Shown: positions 53,682 through 60,517 of the stretch, piece after piece
Layout: each line of letters opens with the position of its first letter
Numbering within the stretch: the stretch's first letter is position 1
From: Acidimicrobiales bacterium
GTDB taxonomy: Bacteria; Actinomycetota; Acidimicrobiia; Acidimicrobiales; Aldehydirespiratoraceae
Direction: 5' to 3'
NCBI GenBank assembly: GCA_029263215.1
Contig: JAJCXY010000051.1
Location: 1 to 64,000, forward strand
DNA length: 64,000 nucleotides
The notes under the pieces: generated by a model
Told to the model about the DNA's origin: nothing
Databases searched by the model: none
The model's input: only the letters and a program-made list of their open reading frames with translations
Program-made: the position numbers and the translations under genes

Positions 53682-54620
53682 ATGAAAATCGTGATGGCCG
53701 GTGAGGGAGCGATCGCTCGCAAACACCTGGCCGGAATCGAGCGGATCGACGGTGTCGAGGTCGTCTCACTCGCCGGGGGCAACCCTGCCGATACCGAAGC
53801 CTTGGCCCAGGAGCTGGGAATCGAGCACTGGTCTCTCGATCTCGACGAATGTCTGAGCCGGTCCGGAGTCGAGGCCGCGATTCTCACGACCCCCACCCAG
53901 ATGCACGCCACCCAGGCGATCCAGGTGCTCGAGGCCGGAAAGCACGTGCTCGTCGAGATCCCGATGGCCGACAATCTCGCCGACTCCCAGCGACTCGTCG
54001 ATGTGGCCGACTCGTCATCGCTCACTGCGATGGCGTGCCACACCCGCCGCTTCAACCCATCTCACCAGTGGGTGCACAACCGAATCACTTCCGGTGAGCT
54101 GAAGCTCCAGCACCTTGTTGTCGAGACCTACTTCTTCCGCCGGGAAAACAAGAATGCGCTCGGTCAGGCCCGCACCTGGACCGATCACCTCCTCTGGCAT
54201 CATGCTTGTCACACCGTTGATCTGTTTCAGTACCAGACGGGCGAGGTGGCCGACCGGGTGGCGGCCTTGCAGGGGCCCGAGCATCCCGAACTCGGCATTG
54301 CCATGGACATGACCATCGGGCTCACCGTCGCGTCGGGGGCCGTGTGCTCGCTGGCCCTGTCGTTCAACAACGACGGGCCGCTCGGCACCTTCTTTCGCTA
54401 CATCTGCGACAACGGCACCTACATTGCCCGCTACGACGAGCTCATAGACGGCAGCGGTGAGTCGATCGACGTGTCGAAGGTGGATGTGTCGATGGATGGG
54501 ATCGAACTCCAGGATCGCGAGTTCTTCGCGGCGATCGATGAGGGGCGCGAGCCCAACGGCTCGGTGCGGCAGTGCCTAGACGCCATGACCACGCTCGACC
54601 GACTGGAACAGACCTTATGA
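53682..54620 (+). CDS. ligC: 4-carboxy-2-hydroxymuconate-6-semialdehyde dehydrogenase
   Basis: A 312-residue Gfo/Idh/MocA-family dehydrogenase. The Rossmann start KIVMAGEGAIARKHLAGIER, the segment ILTTPTQMHATQAIQVLEAG with HVLVEIPMADNLADS, MACHTRRFNPSHQWVHNRI and TWTDHLLWHHACHTVDLFQY match LigC closely. It oxidises the ring-cleavage product of LigAB (as cyclic hemiacetal) to 2-pyrone-4,6-dicarboxylate using NADP. Its stop overlaps the LLM gene. Confidence 0.92.
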   Translation: MKIVMAGEGAIARKHLAGIERIDGVEVVSLAGGNPADTEALAQELGIEHWSLDLDECLSRSGVEAAILTTPTQMHATQAIQVLEAGKHVLVEIPMADNLADSQRLVDVADSSSLTAMACHTRRFNPSHQWVHNRITSGELKLQHLVVETYFFRRENKNALGQARTWTDHLLWHHACHTVDLFQYQTGEVADRVAALQGPEHPELGIAMDMTIGLTVASGAVCSLALSFNNDGPLGTFFRYICDNGTYIARYDELIDGSGESIDVSKVDVSMDGIELQDREFFAAIDEGREPNGSVRQCLDAMTTLDRLEQTL

Positions 54621-55456
54621 CCGGACGCCACGCCATCAAGACCCCACCCCATCACGCCACCTGGAACGAGTTCCTCGACATCTGGCGGACCGCCGACGAC
54701 ATCGAGGTATTCGAGTCGGCGTGGAACTGGGACCACTTCTACCCCTTGGCACCGCCCTACGACGGACCCAACCTCGAGGGCTGGACAATGCTCGCCGCTC
54801 TGGCCCAAGCCACCTCACGTATCCGCATCGGGGCCATGGTCAACGGCATGCATCACCGCCACCCCGCGGTCACCGCCAACATGGCCGCCACCCTCGACCA
54901 CATCTCCGACGGTCGTTTCGAGCTCGGTATGGGGGCGGGTTGGAACTTCATGGAGTCCGATGCCTACGGCATGCCCCTCGGCGAGCTCCGTGATCGCTCC
55001 GACCGGCTCGAGGAGGGCATGGAGGTGATCGTCTCCCTGCTCAAGAACACCACTACCACCCACAAGGGTCGTTTCTTCCAACTCACCGACGCCTGGTGCG
55101 AACCAAAGCCGATCCAGCAACACATCCCGATCGTGATCGGCGGCAAGGGCCGCCAACGCACCCTCCGTACCGTGGCCCGTCTTGCCGATCAGTGGGACAT
55201 CACCTTCCCCGAAGACCCGCCCGAGTGGCTCGAGCTCGACGAAGTGCTCCGCGACCACTGCGACAAGGTCGGTCGGGACCAGTCCGAGATCGCCCGTTCG
55301 GTGCATCTCGGCTTCGCCGCCGACGACGATCCGGCAGCCCTCGCCGACAAGGCCGCGTCCTTCTTCGAGGCCGGGGTCGACATAGTCGTCTGGTCGTGGC
55401 GAGGCGACCTCGATCTGGCCCGCCTCGAACCCCTGGCCACCGCACTGGCCAACTAG
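54617..55456 (+). CDS. LLM-class F420-dependent-like oxidoreductase in the protocatechuate cluster
   Basis: A 279-residue luciferase-like protein of the short F420 type: FESAWNWDHFYPLAPPYDGP, RIRIGAMVNGMHHRHPAVTA, ISDGRFELGMGAGWNFMESD and HIPIVIGGKGRQRTLRTVAR. ATG at 54617 overlaps the ligC stop. There is no counterpart in proteobacterial lig operons. It may prepare an aromatic substrate or act on a substituted pyrone. The inverted-repeat cassette begins directly after its stop codon. Confidence 0.86.
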   Translation: MTGRHAIKTPPHHATWNEFLDIWRTADDIEVFESAWNWDHFYPLAPPYDGPNLEGWTMLAALAQATSRIRIGAMVNGMHHRHPAVTANMAATLDHISDGRFELGMGAGWNFMESDAYGMPLGELRDRSDRLEEGMEVIVSLLKNTTTTHKGRFFQLTDAWCEPKPIQQHIPIVIGGKGRQRTLRTVARLADQWDITFPEDPPEWLELDEVLRDHCDKVGRDQSEIARSVHLGFAADDDPAALADKAASFFEAGVDIVVWSWRGDLDLARLEPLATALAN

Positions 55457-55494
55457 CCCCCAAATTGAGGCGACTTTCCCACCCTCACGGTGGG
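55457..55494 (+). repeat. inverted repeat, left end of AbiEi-like cassette
   Basis: Starts CCCCCAAATTGAGGCGACTT immediately after the LLM stop. It matches the reverse complement of 56516-56554 at 32 of 38 positions with one gap. Its inner part is a hairpin (CCCACC-CTCAC-GGTGGG). It could also serve as a transcription terminator. Confidence 0.85.
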
Positions 55495-55598
55495 AATTCG
55501 CGCCAAGAACGGTGGTCTCCGTTGCGGGGTGGATCCGGCTGCGGTCCACGGCAGGCTGAGCATCACCTCCCCTCCGGTATCTACCGCGCAGGGGAAAC

Positions 55599-56507
55599 AT
55601 GTCTGACGAGAAGATCGAGTCTCGATTTCGTGGCCAACATGGGGTCGTCAGTAGGGCGCAAGCTCTCGAAGCGGGCCTGACCGACCGCCAGATCGACCGC
55701 CGGGTTGCGTCCGGGCGATGGGTGCGGGTCCGGCGCGGTGTCTATCGACACGCTGCGGTGCGTCCGACATGGAAGGGCAACCTGCTCGGCGCTTGCCTCG
55801 CCACTGGCGGTCTGGCGAGTCATCGGGCCGCGGCCTATCTACATGGGATCGACGGGTTTCGAGCAGTCCAGCTCGAGGTGGTGGTCGCCCATGGCCGATG
55901 GCGCCAGCTCCCGGGTGTCCGGCTCCATCAGACAACCCAGATCGAACGCGCCGGTCCGATCGATCGCGACAAGATTCCCTGCACCGGACTGGCTCGAACC
56001 CTCATCGACCTCGGCGCCGTTGTGTCGATGCGCCGCATGGAGAGTGCCTTCGACTGTGTCCTGCGAGAAGGCAAACTCGAGATCCCGGCTCTCTACGCAA
56101 ACCTGATCAGCCATGCCCGTCGTGGCCGCGATGGTTGCGGACCGTATCGAGAGGTGCTCGAGGCCCGCGGTGGTGAAGAACGCGTGCCGCTCAGCGATTG
56201 GAGCCGGATGGTGTCCGAGCTCCTAGTCGACCATGGTTTGGCCGAGCCGGTGCTCGAGCATCGAATCCGCGACCGGAATGGCCGATTTCTTGGTCAGGCC
56301 GATCTCGCCTACCCGCATGACCGCGTTGTGATCGAGCTCGACAGCATTCGGTGGCATCTCAATCGTGAATCGTTCGAAGGCGACCGGCGTCGCTGGAATC
56401 GGTTCGTGATCGCGGGCTGGACTGCGCTTGCTTTCAGTTGGGCCGACTTCGTCGACCGGCCGCTTGACCTGGTGTCCGACGTAGCAACCGCACTCACCCG
56501 ATCTTGA
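55599..56507 (+). CDS. AbiEi-like winged-helix protein with nuclease-like C-terminus
   Basis: A 302-residue protein. The N-terminal half is the AbiEi antitoxin-like winged helix (GVVSRAQALEAGLTDRQIDR, RRVASGRWVRVRRGVYRHAA) and continues with CLATGGLASHRAAAYLHGID. The C-terminal part (GRFLGQADLAYPHDRVVIEL, RRRWNRFVIAGWTALAFSWA) looks like a DUF559/Vsr-type restriction endonuclease-like fold with acidic residues in QADLAY and VIELD. No AbiEii toxin gene is next to it. It is a foreign insert in the protocatechuate cluster, bounded by inverted repeats that abut the stop codons of both neighbours. Confidence 0.82.
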   Translation: MSDEKIESRFRGQHGVVSRAQALEAGLTDRQIDRRVASGRWVRVRRGVYRHAAVRPTWKGNLLGACLATGGLASHRAAAYLHGIDGFRAVQLEVVVAHGRWRQLPGVRLHQTTQIERAGPIDRDKIPCTGLARTLIDLGAVVSMRRMESAFDCVLREGKLEIPALYANLISHARRGRDGCGPYREVLEARGGEERVPLSDWSRMVSELLVDHGLAEPVLEHRIRDRNGRFLGQADLAYPHDRVVIELDSIRWHLNRESFEGDRRRWNRFVIAGWTALAFSWADFVDRPLDLVSDVATALTRS

Positions 56508-56515
56508 TGCCGAAA

Positions 56516-56554
56516 CCGACCGTCACGGTAGGAAACCCGCCTCAATTTCGGGGG
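56516..56554 (-). repeat. inverted repeat, right end of AbiEi-like cassette
   Basis: On the minus strand it begins CCCCCGAAATTGAGGCGGGT and mirrors the left end. It ends exactly at the stop codon of ligI (minus strand). It also holds an inner hairpin (CCTACC-GTGAC-GGTCGG, one mismatch). Confidence 0.85.
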
Positions 56555-57427
56555 TTAGCGGAAGGGGAAGAGATGGCTGGGGTTGTCGACGAGGATCTGA
56601 TGCCGGGTGGCTTCGTCGGGGGCGAAGGCGGCGAGTAGGTCGATGAGGTCTCCGTCGTCTGGCATGTGGCGCACATTGGGGTGGGGCCAGTCGGTACCCC
56701 AGAGAATCCGGTCCGGCGCGGCCTCGATGAGGACTCGGGCGTAGGGCACGACATCGTCGTAGGGAGGGGACCCCTCACCGGTCAGCCGCTCGGCGCCGGA
56801 GATCTTCACCCACGCCCGGTCGTCGTCGAGCAGCTTGAGCAGGGCCTGGAACGGGGCTTGCCCGACTCCGCCTTCGACGGGCACGCGGGCCATGTGATCG
56901 ATCACATACGGGCAGGGCATTTGATCGAGCAGATCGGCATATCGGGGTAGGTCGTGGGCATCGAAGTGCAACACGATGTGCCACCCGAGGGGAACGACCC
57001 GGTTGACGAGGCGCCAGTAGGTCTCGAGGTCGGGGGCGCCACCGAGGTGGGCCACGAAGTTGAACCGCGTACCGCGAACTCCGACCTCGTGGAGCTCCTC
57101 GATCTCGGCATCGGTGGTGTTGTCGTCGATCATCGCCACACCCGCGTAGCGGCCACCGCCTCGGCGAATGGCATCGACCATTGCCGCGTTGTCGGTGCCG
57201 TGGCAGCTTGCCTGCACGAAGACGGCGCGGGAAAGACCCAGTGTGGTCTGGAGCGTTTCGAACTTCTCCAGGCCTGAATCGGGTGGGGTGTAGGCCCGCT
57301 TGTCGGCGAAGGGGAACCGGTGGGCGGGGCCGAAGATGTGGCAGTGGGCGTCGCAGGCGTCGGCCGGTGGGGTGTAGGCGGTTGGCCGATGGGGGTTGGG
57401 GTGGGGTCCCGGAATTGGTTTTGTCAT
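56555..57427 (-). CDS. ligI: 2-pyrone-4,6-dicarboxylate hydrolase
   Basis: A 290-residue amidohydrolase. ADACDAHCHIFGPAHRFPFA holds the first metal His pair, FVQASCHGTDNAAMVDAIRR and VRGTRFNFVAHLGG lie in the middle, YVIDHMARVPVEGG gives another His, and DRILWGTDWPHPNVRHMPDD the catalytic Asp. It opens the pyrone lactone made by LigC to 4-oxalomesaconate. ATG at 57427 overlaps the galD stop. The opposite end touches the cassette repeat. Confidence 0.92.
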   Translation of the reverse strand: MTKPIPGPHPNPHRPTAYTPPADACDAHCHIFGPAHRFPFADKRAYTPPDSGLEKFETLQTTLGLSRAVFVQASCHGTDNAAMVDAIRRGGGRYAGVAMIDDNTTDAEIEELHEVGVRGTRFNFVAHLGGAPDLETYWRLVNRVVPLGWHIVLHFDAHDLPRYADLLDQMPCPYVIDHMARVPVEGGVGQAPFQALLKLLDDDRAWVKISGAERLTGEGSPPYDDVVPYARVLIEAAPDRILWGTDWPHPNVRHMPDDGDLIDLLAAFAPDEATRHQILVDNPSHLFPFR

Positions 57428-58518
57428 CGCGGCTGGGATTGGCTGGGATAGACAGTGCCGTCCATCAGCTTGCGGGTGGTGCGAATGATTCCGGCCCGTT
57501 CGATCGTGGGGAGCCCATCGGACCCGGTGCTCATGCCGACGGCCGCTTCGAACGTGCCGGTGGGATGTTCGATGGAGATGGTTTCGCGATCGTCGTCGGT
57601 GATGACTTGTGAGGCCGGTGAGCCCGTGAGAAGGGCGGCGGTGGCGACCGAGACCGCGCCGAGCACGCCTATGGCTTCGTGGCATCGGTGGGGGATGAAC
57701 GTTCGGGTCGAGAGGTGTCCGCCGTGGCGTGGTGGAGCGACCAGGGTGAGTTTCGGCACCGTGGTGTCGGCGACGTCGCCGAGGTTCATCAGGAATCCGG
57801 CCTGGTGGCGGATGTGCTCGAGCCGTTCTGTCAGCGAGGTGTTGGCTTCGAGGTCGGCGCAGGTCTCGTGTCCGCTGACCCCGAGTGCATCGGCCCGCAT
57901 GACCACGACGGGCATCCCGTTGTCGATCAGGGTGCACTGCACCCCGTCGAGCTCGTCGGTGATGTTGCCGGTGGGGAGCAAGGCCCCGCATGAACTGCCT
58001 GCGATCCCCTCGAAGTCGAGGCGGACGGGGCTGGCGGTGCCGGGCACTCCGGAGATGGCGACGTCGCCGGCGTAGACGGGGCGACCGTCGACGATGGCAA
58101 ACGAGGCGGTGGCGATCGAGTCGGTGTTGAGCATGTGTACACGTACGGCGGTGGTGGTTCCGGAGCCGGTCACGAGGCCTCGTTCAACGGAGAACGGGCC
58201 GACTCCGGCCAGCAGGTTGCCGCAGTTCTGACGATCGCTGACGGTGGTCTCCTCCACTCCGATCTGGAGGAAGAGGTACTCGACGTCGGCGTCGAGGTTG
58301 TTGCTCAGACCCACTATCGCGACCTTGCTGGTGAGGGGGTGGGCTCCGCCGATGCCGTCGATCTGGCGGGGGTCGGGTGTGCCCATGATCGCCAGGAGAA
58401 GGTTGTCGCGCTCTGAGGGGTCGGTGGGGAGTTGATCGCTGAGGAAGTAGGCGCCTTTGGAGGTGCCACCTCGCATGATCATGCACTCCACGCCGGTGGA
58501 GTCGGGGGCGCCGTTCAT
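57424..58518 (-). CDS. galD: 4-oxalomesaconate tautomerase (PrpF family)
   Basis: A 364-residue PrpF/GalD-family isomerase. CMIMRGGTSKGAYFLSDQLP, RQIDGIGGAHPLTSKVAIVG and SDRQNCGNLLAGVGPFSVER are family marks, with the catalytic Cys expected near NCGN. It tautomerises 4-oxalomesaconate between its enol and keto forms for LigJ. It is the first gene of the galD-ligI unit. The palindrome at 58542-58561 lies 23 bases upstream of its ATG. Confidence 0.9.
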   Translation of the reverse strand: MNGAPDSTGVECMIMRGGTSKGAYFLSDQLPTDPSERDNLLLAIMGTPDPRQIDGIGGAHPLTSKVAIVGLSNNLDADVEYLFLQIGVEETTVSDRQNCGNLLAGVGPFSVERGLVTGSGTTTAVRVHMLNTDSIATASFAIVDGRPVYAGDVAISGVPGTASPVRLDFEGIAGSSCGALLPTGNITDELDGVQCTLIDNGMPVVVMRADALGVSGHETCADLEANTSLTERLEHIRHQAGFLMNLGDVADTTVPKLTLVAPPRHGGHLSTRTFIPHRCHEAIGVLGAVSVATAALLTGSPASQVITDDDRETISIEHPTGTFEAAVGMSTGSDGLPTIERAGIIRTTRKLMDGTVYPSQSQPR

Positions 58519-58541
58519 GGCGACATTGTGGCGGATGTCGA

Positions 58542-58561
58542 CAGGATTGTCGACAATCCTG
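58542..58561. promoter_or_regulatory. candidate operator, 20-base perfect palindrome
   Basis: CAGGATTGTCGACAATCCTG is a perfect palindrome with the core ATTGTCGACAAT at 58546-58557. It lies upstream of galD and over the stop region of the PhnD-like gene. It shares ATTGTnnACAAT with the sites before ligA/hydrolase and GntR/ligC, suggesting a third site of one regulator. Confidence 0.78.
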
Positions 58562-58562
58562 G

Positions 58563-59357
58563 TCAGGCCAGAGTTGGGTAACCGAGCTCTGTGGCCCGGT
58601 CGAGTCGTTGCGCGATGATGTCGTAGTCGGCTCGTGTCCTGGGTCGGAAGCCGGCCAGGTGGAGGGTGCGGCGACTATCGGGGTGAAGGTGCTCGACACC
58701 GAGGGAGATCGCCTCGACCAGTGCCGGTCGGTCTGCGCTGTGGGCAAGGCTGGTGATCATGGGCAGGCCGGGTGTTCGTTCGGTGCGAGCGAGCACTCGC
58801 ACCAGTTGGGCGGCGGGTTCTTGGTCGAGCGCCAGTAGCCAGGAGACGGCATCGACAGCGGCCACGTCGGCGCGCCCTTCGCCGACCGCGGTGATCGATG
58901 CCCGATGCGATCCGCTCTCGATGCTCGGTCCGAAAAACTTCCCGTCGGCGGCCATCGGCGCGACCGCGTGTTGGAGGGCGGCGTGGCCCGACTGGGAGTC
59001 GCGGGCATTGAATGCCACCCGTGCGCCGGCGAGATCGGACAGCGATGCCGGGGGTGCGTCGGCGGCCACGATGACGACCGAGTGGTAGTCGCCGGGGTCG
59101 GTGTCGGGAAGATCGAAGGCGAAGGAACCGAGAACCACGACGCTCGCGTCGAGTCGCTGCACGAGGGGGAGTCCGCAGGTCTGGCCCACGAGCAATTCCG
59201 GGCTGAGCCACTGGCGAACGGGGTCGGTGGTGCGGGTGAGTTCCTCGGGGACCGCCAGTCCCAACTGCCGGGCCTCTTCGGCGATCGAGTGCCATAGCTG
59301 GTCGATCGAACCGTGTACCTCCGGCCAGTCGTACATGGGGAGAGAGGCGAATGTCAT
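58563..59357 (-). CDS. PhnD/SsuA-like substrate-binding-fold protein without signal peptide
   Basis: A 264-residue protein with the type 2 periplasmic-binding fold of PhnD: RQWLSPELLVGQTCGLPLVQ, GDYHSVVIVAADAPPASLSD, ARVAFNARDSQSGHAALQHA and GRADVAAVDAVSWLLALDQE. The N-terminus has no signal peptide, so it should stay in the cytosol, and no ABC transporter gene is present. It may be a sensor or a catalytic relative. It begins five bases after the P450 stop and so belongs to the selenoprotein operon. Confidence 0.8.
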   Translation of the reverse strand: MTFASLPMYDWPEVHGSIDQLWHSIAEEARQLGLAVPEELTRTTDPVRQWLSPELLVGQTCGLPLVQRLDASVVVLGSFAFDLPDTDPGDYHSVVIVAADAPPASLSDLAGARVAFNARDSQSGHAALQHAVAPMAADGKFFGPSIESGSHRASITAVGEGRADVAAVDAVSWLLALDQEPAAQLVRVLARTERTPGLPMITSLAHSADRPALVEAISLGVEHLHPDSRRTLHLAGFRPRTRADYDIIAQRLDRATELGYPTLA

Positions 59358-59361
59358 GGGG

Positions 59362-60516
59362 TCACCCTGGGTTCCAGTGGGCCTGTACGGCAACCGGTTT
59401 GCGAAAGACGAGTCCTCGGGGCCCGGCGCTGGCCGTGGCATCGATCTGAATGTCGGGGAGCAGATCGAGGACCGCGCTCAGCGCAGCGGATGTTTCGATG
59501 CGGGCGAGATGGATCCCGAGGCAGGCATGGGGCCCGTAGACGAAGGTCGTGTGCTGACGCAGATTCGGACGGGTGATGTCGAATCGGTCGGGTTCGGTGA
59601 ACACCTCAGGATCACGGTTGGCCGCGGCGAGCGAGATGCTCAGATAGTCGCGCTCGGCGATCTCGACATCGCCGAGGCCGACCGATCGAACGGCGTAGCG
59701 GTCGATCGATGCCGCGGCGGGTTCGAGGCGAAACGACTCTTCGATCGCGTTGGGAAGAAGGGTTCGATCAGTGCGTACGGCTTGGAGCTGGTCTGGGTGA
59801 GACAGGAGGTGAAGCAGGGCGCTGGCGGTCGCTGCTTCCGACGTCTCGATGGCGCCGAACATGATCACGGCTGCGTTCGACGCGACCTCTGCTTCGGAGA
59901 GATCGGCCCGTGCCGTCTCAGCGAGCAAGGAGCCTCCCTGGGCCGAGATGGTCTCGGCTACCGCCACCCTCAGCTCGGTGAAAGCCGCGCCACCGGCCCG
60001 AGTGTCGCTGGCGCCGGCGGCGATCGCCTGCACCGTCTCGACGATCACGGAATACCAGCGGAGGAGTCGCTCGGGGTCGACTTCGGTCAAGCCTAGGGAG
60101 CGGATGATCGTGGCCACGGCCAGAGGCGCAGCCAGTGTGGTCCGGAGTTCGGCCGTGCTGGCAGGTTGCAGGTCGATCACCAGTCGCCGGGCTTCCGCCT
60201 CCACCCAGGCTCCGAGATCGTGGTGGACCCGAGCGGCGCCGTAGGGATCCACGAACGGGGCTCGGTGGCGGCTGTGTACGGCCCCGTCGGTCGACAGCAT
60301 GCTCGGCCCGATCACCCGGGCGGTCGAGAAGCGCGGGTCGTCGACGGTGAACGTGGCTGAGTCGCGCATCGCCGCGACCGCGAGCTCTCGCGACGTCACC
60401 ATCCAGCCGTCGATGGCCGGCACCCAGGCGACCGGACTCTCTGCTCGAAGGCGATGAAGGGTTGGGTGTGGGTCGGCTTCGAGGGCGGCGAGGGTCACCG
60501 ACTCGGCGACGCTCAT
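59362..60516 (-). CDS. cytochrome P450
   Basis: A 384-residue bacterial P450. The heme motif FVYGPHACLGIHLARIE places the thiolate at C332. The K-helix E-x-x-R is EESFR, and the I-helix reads IMFGAIETSEA with Glu-Thr in place of the more usual Asp-Thr. No membrane anchor is seen. The partner ferredoxin is not in the operon. It starts two bases from the stop of the UGSC selenoprotein, so the two are likely co-translated. Confidence 0.9.
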   Translation of the reverse strand: MSVAESVTLAALEADPHPTLHRLRAESPVAWVPAIDGWMVTSRELAVAAMRDSATFTVDDPRFSTARVIGPSMLSTDGAVHSRHRAPFVDPYGAARVHHDLGAWVEAEARRLVIDLQPASTAELRTTLAAPLAVATIIRSLGLTEVDPERLLRWYSVIVETVQAIAAGASDTRAGGAAFTELRVAVAETISAQGGSLLAETARADLSEAEVASNAAVIMFGAIETSEAATASALLHLLSHPDQLQAVRTDRTLLPNAIEESFRLEPAAASIDRYAVRSVGLGDVEIAERDYLSISLAAANRDPEVFTEPDRFDITRPNLRQHTTFVYGPHACLGIHLARIETSAALSAVLDLLPDIQIDATASAGPRGLVFRKPVAVQAHWNPG

Positions 60517-60517
60517 C

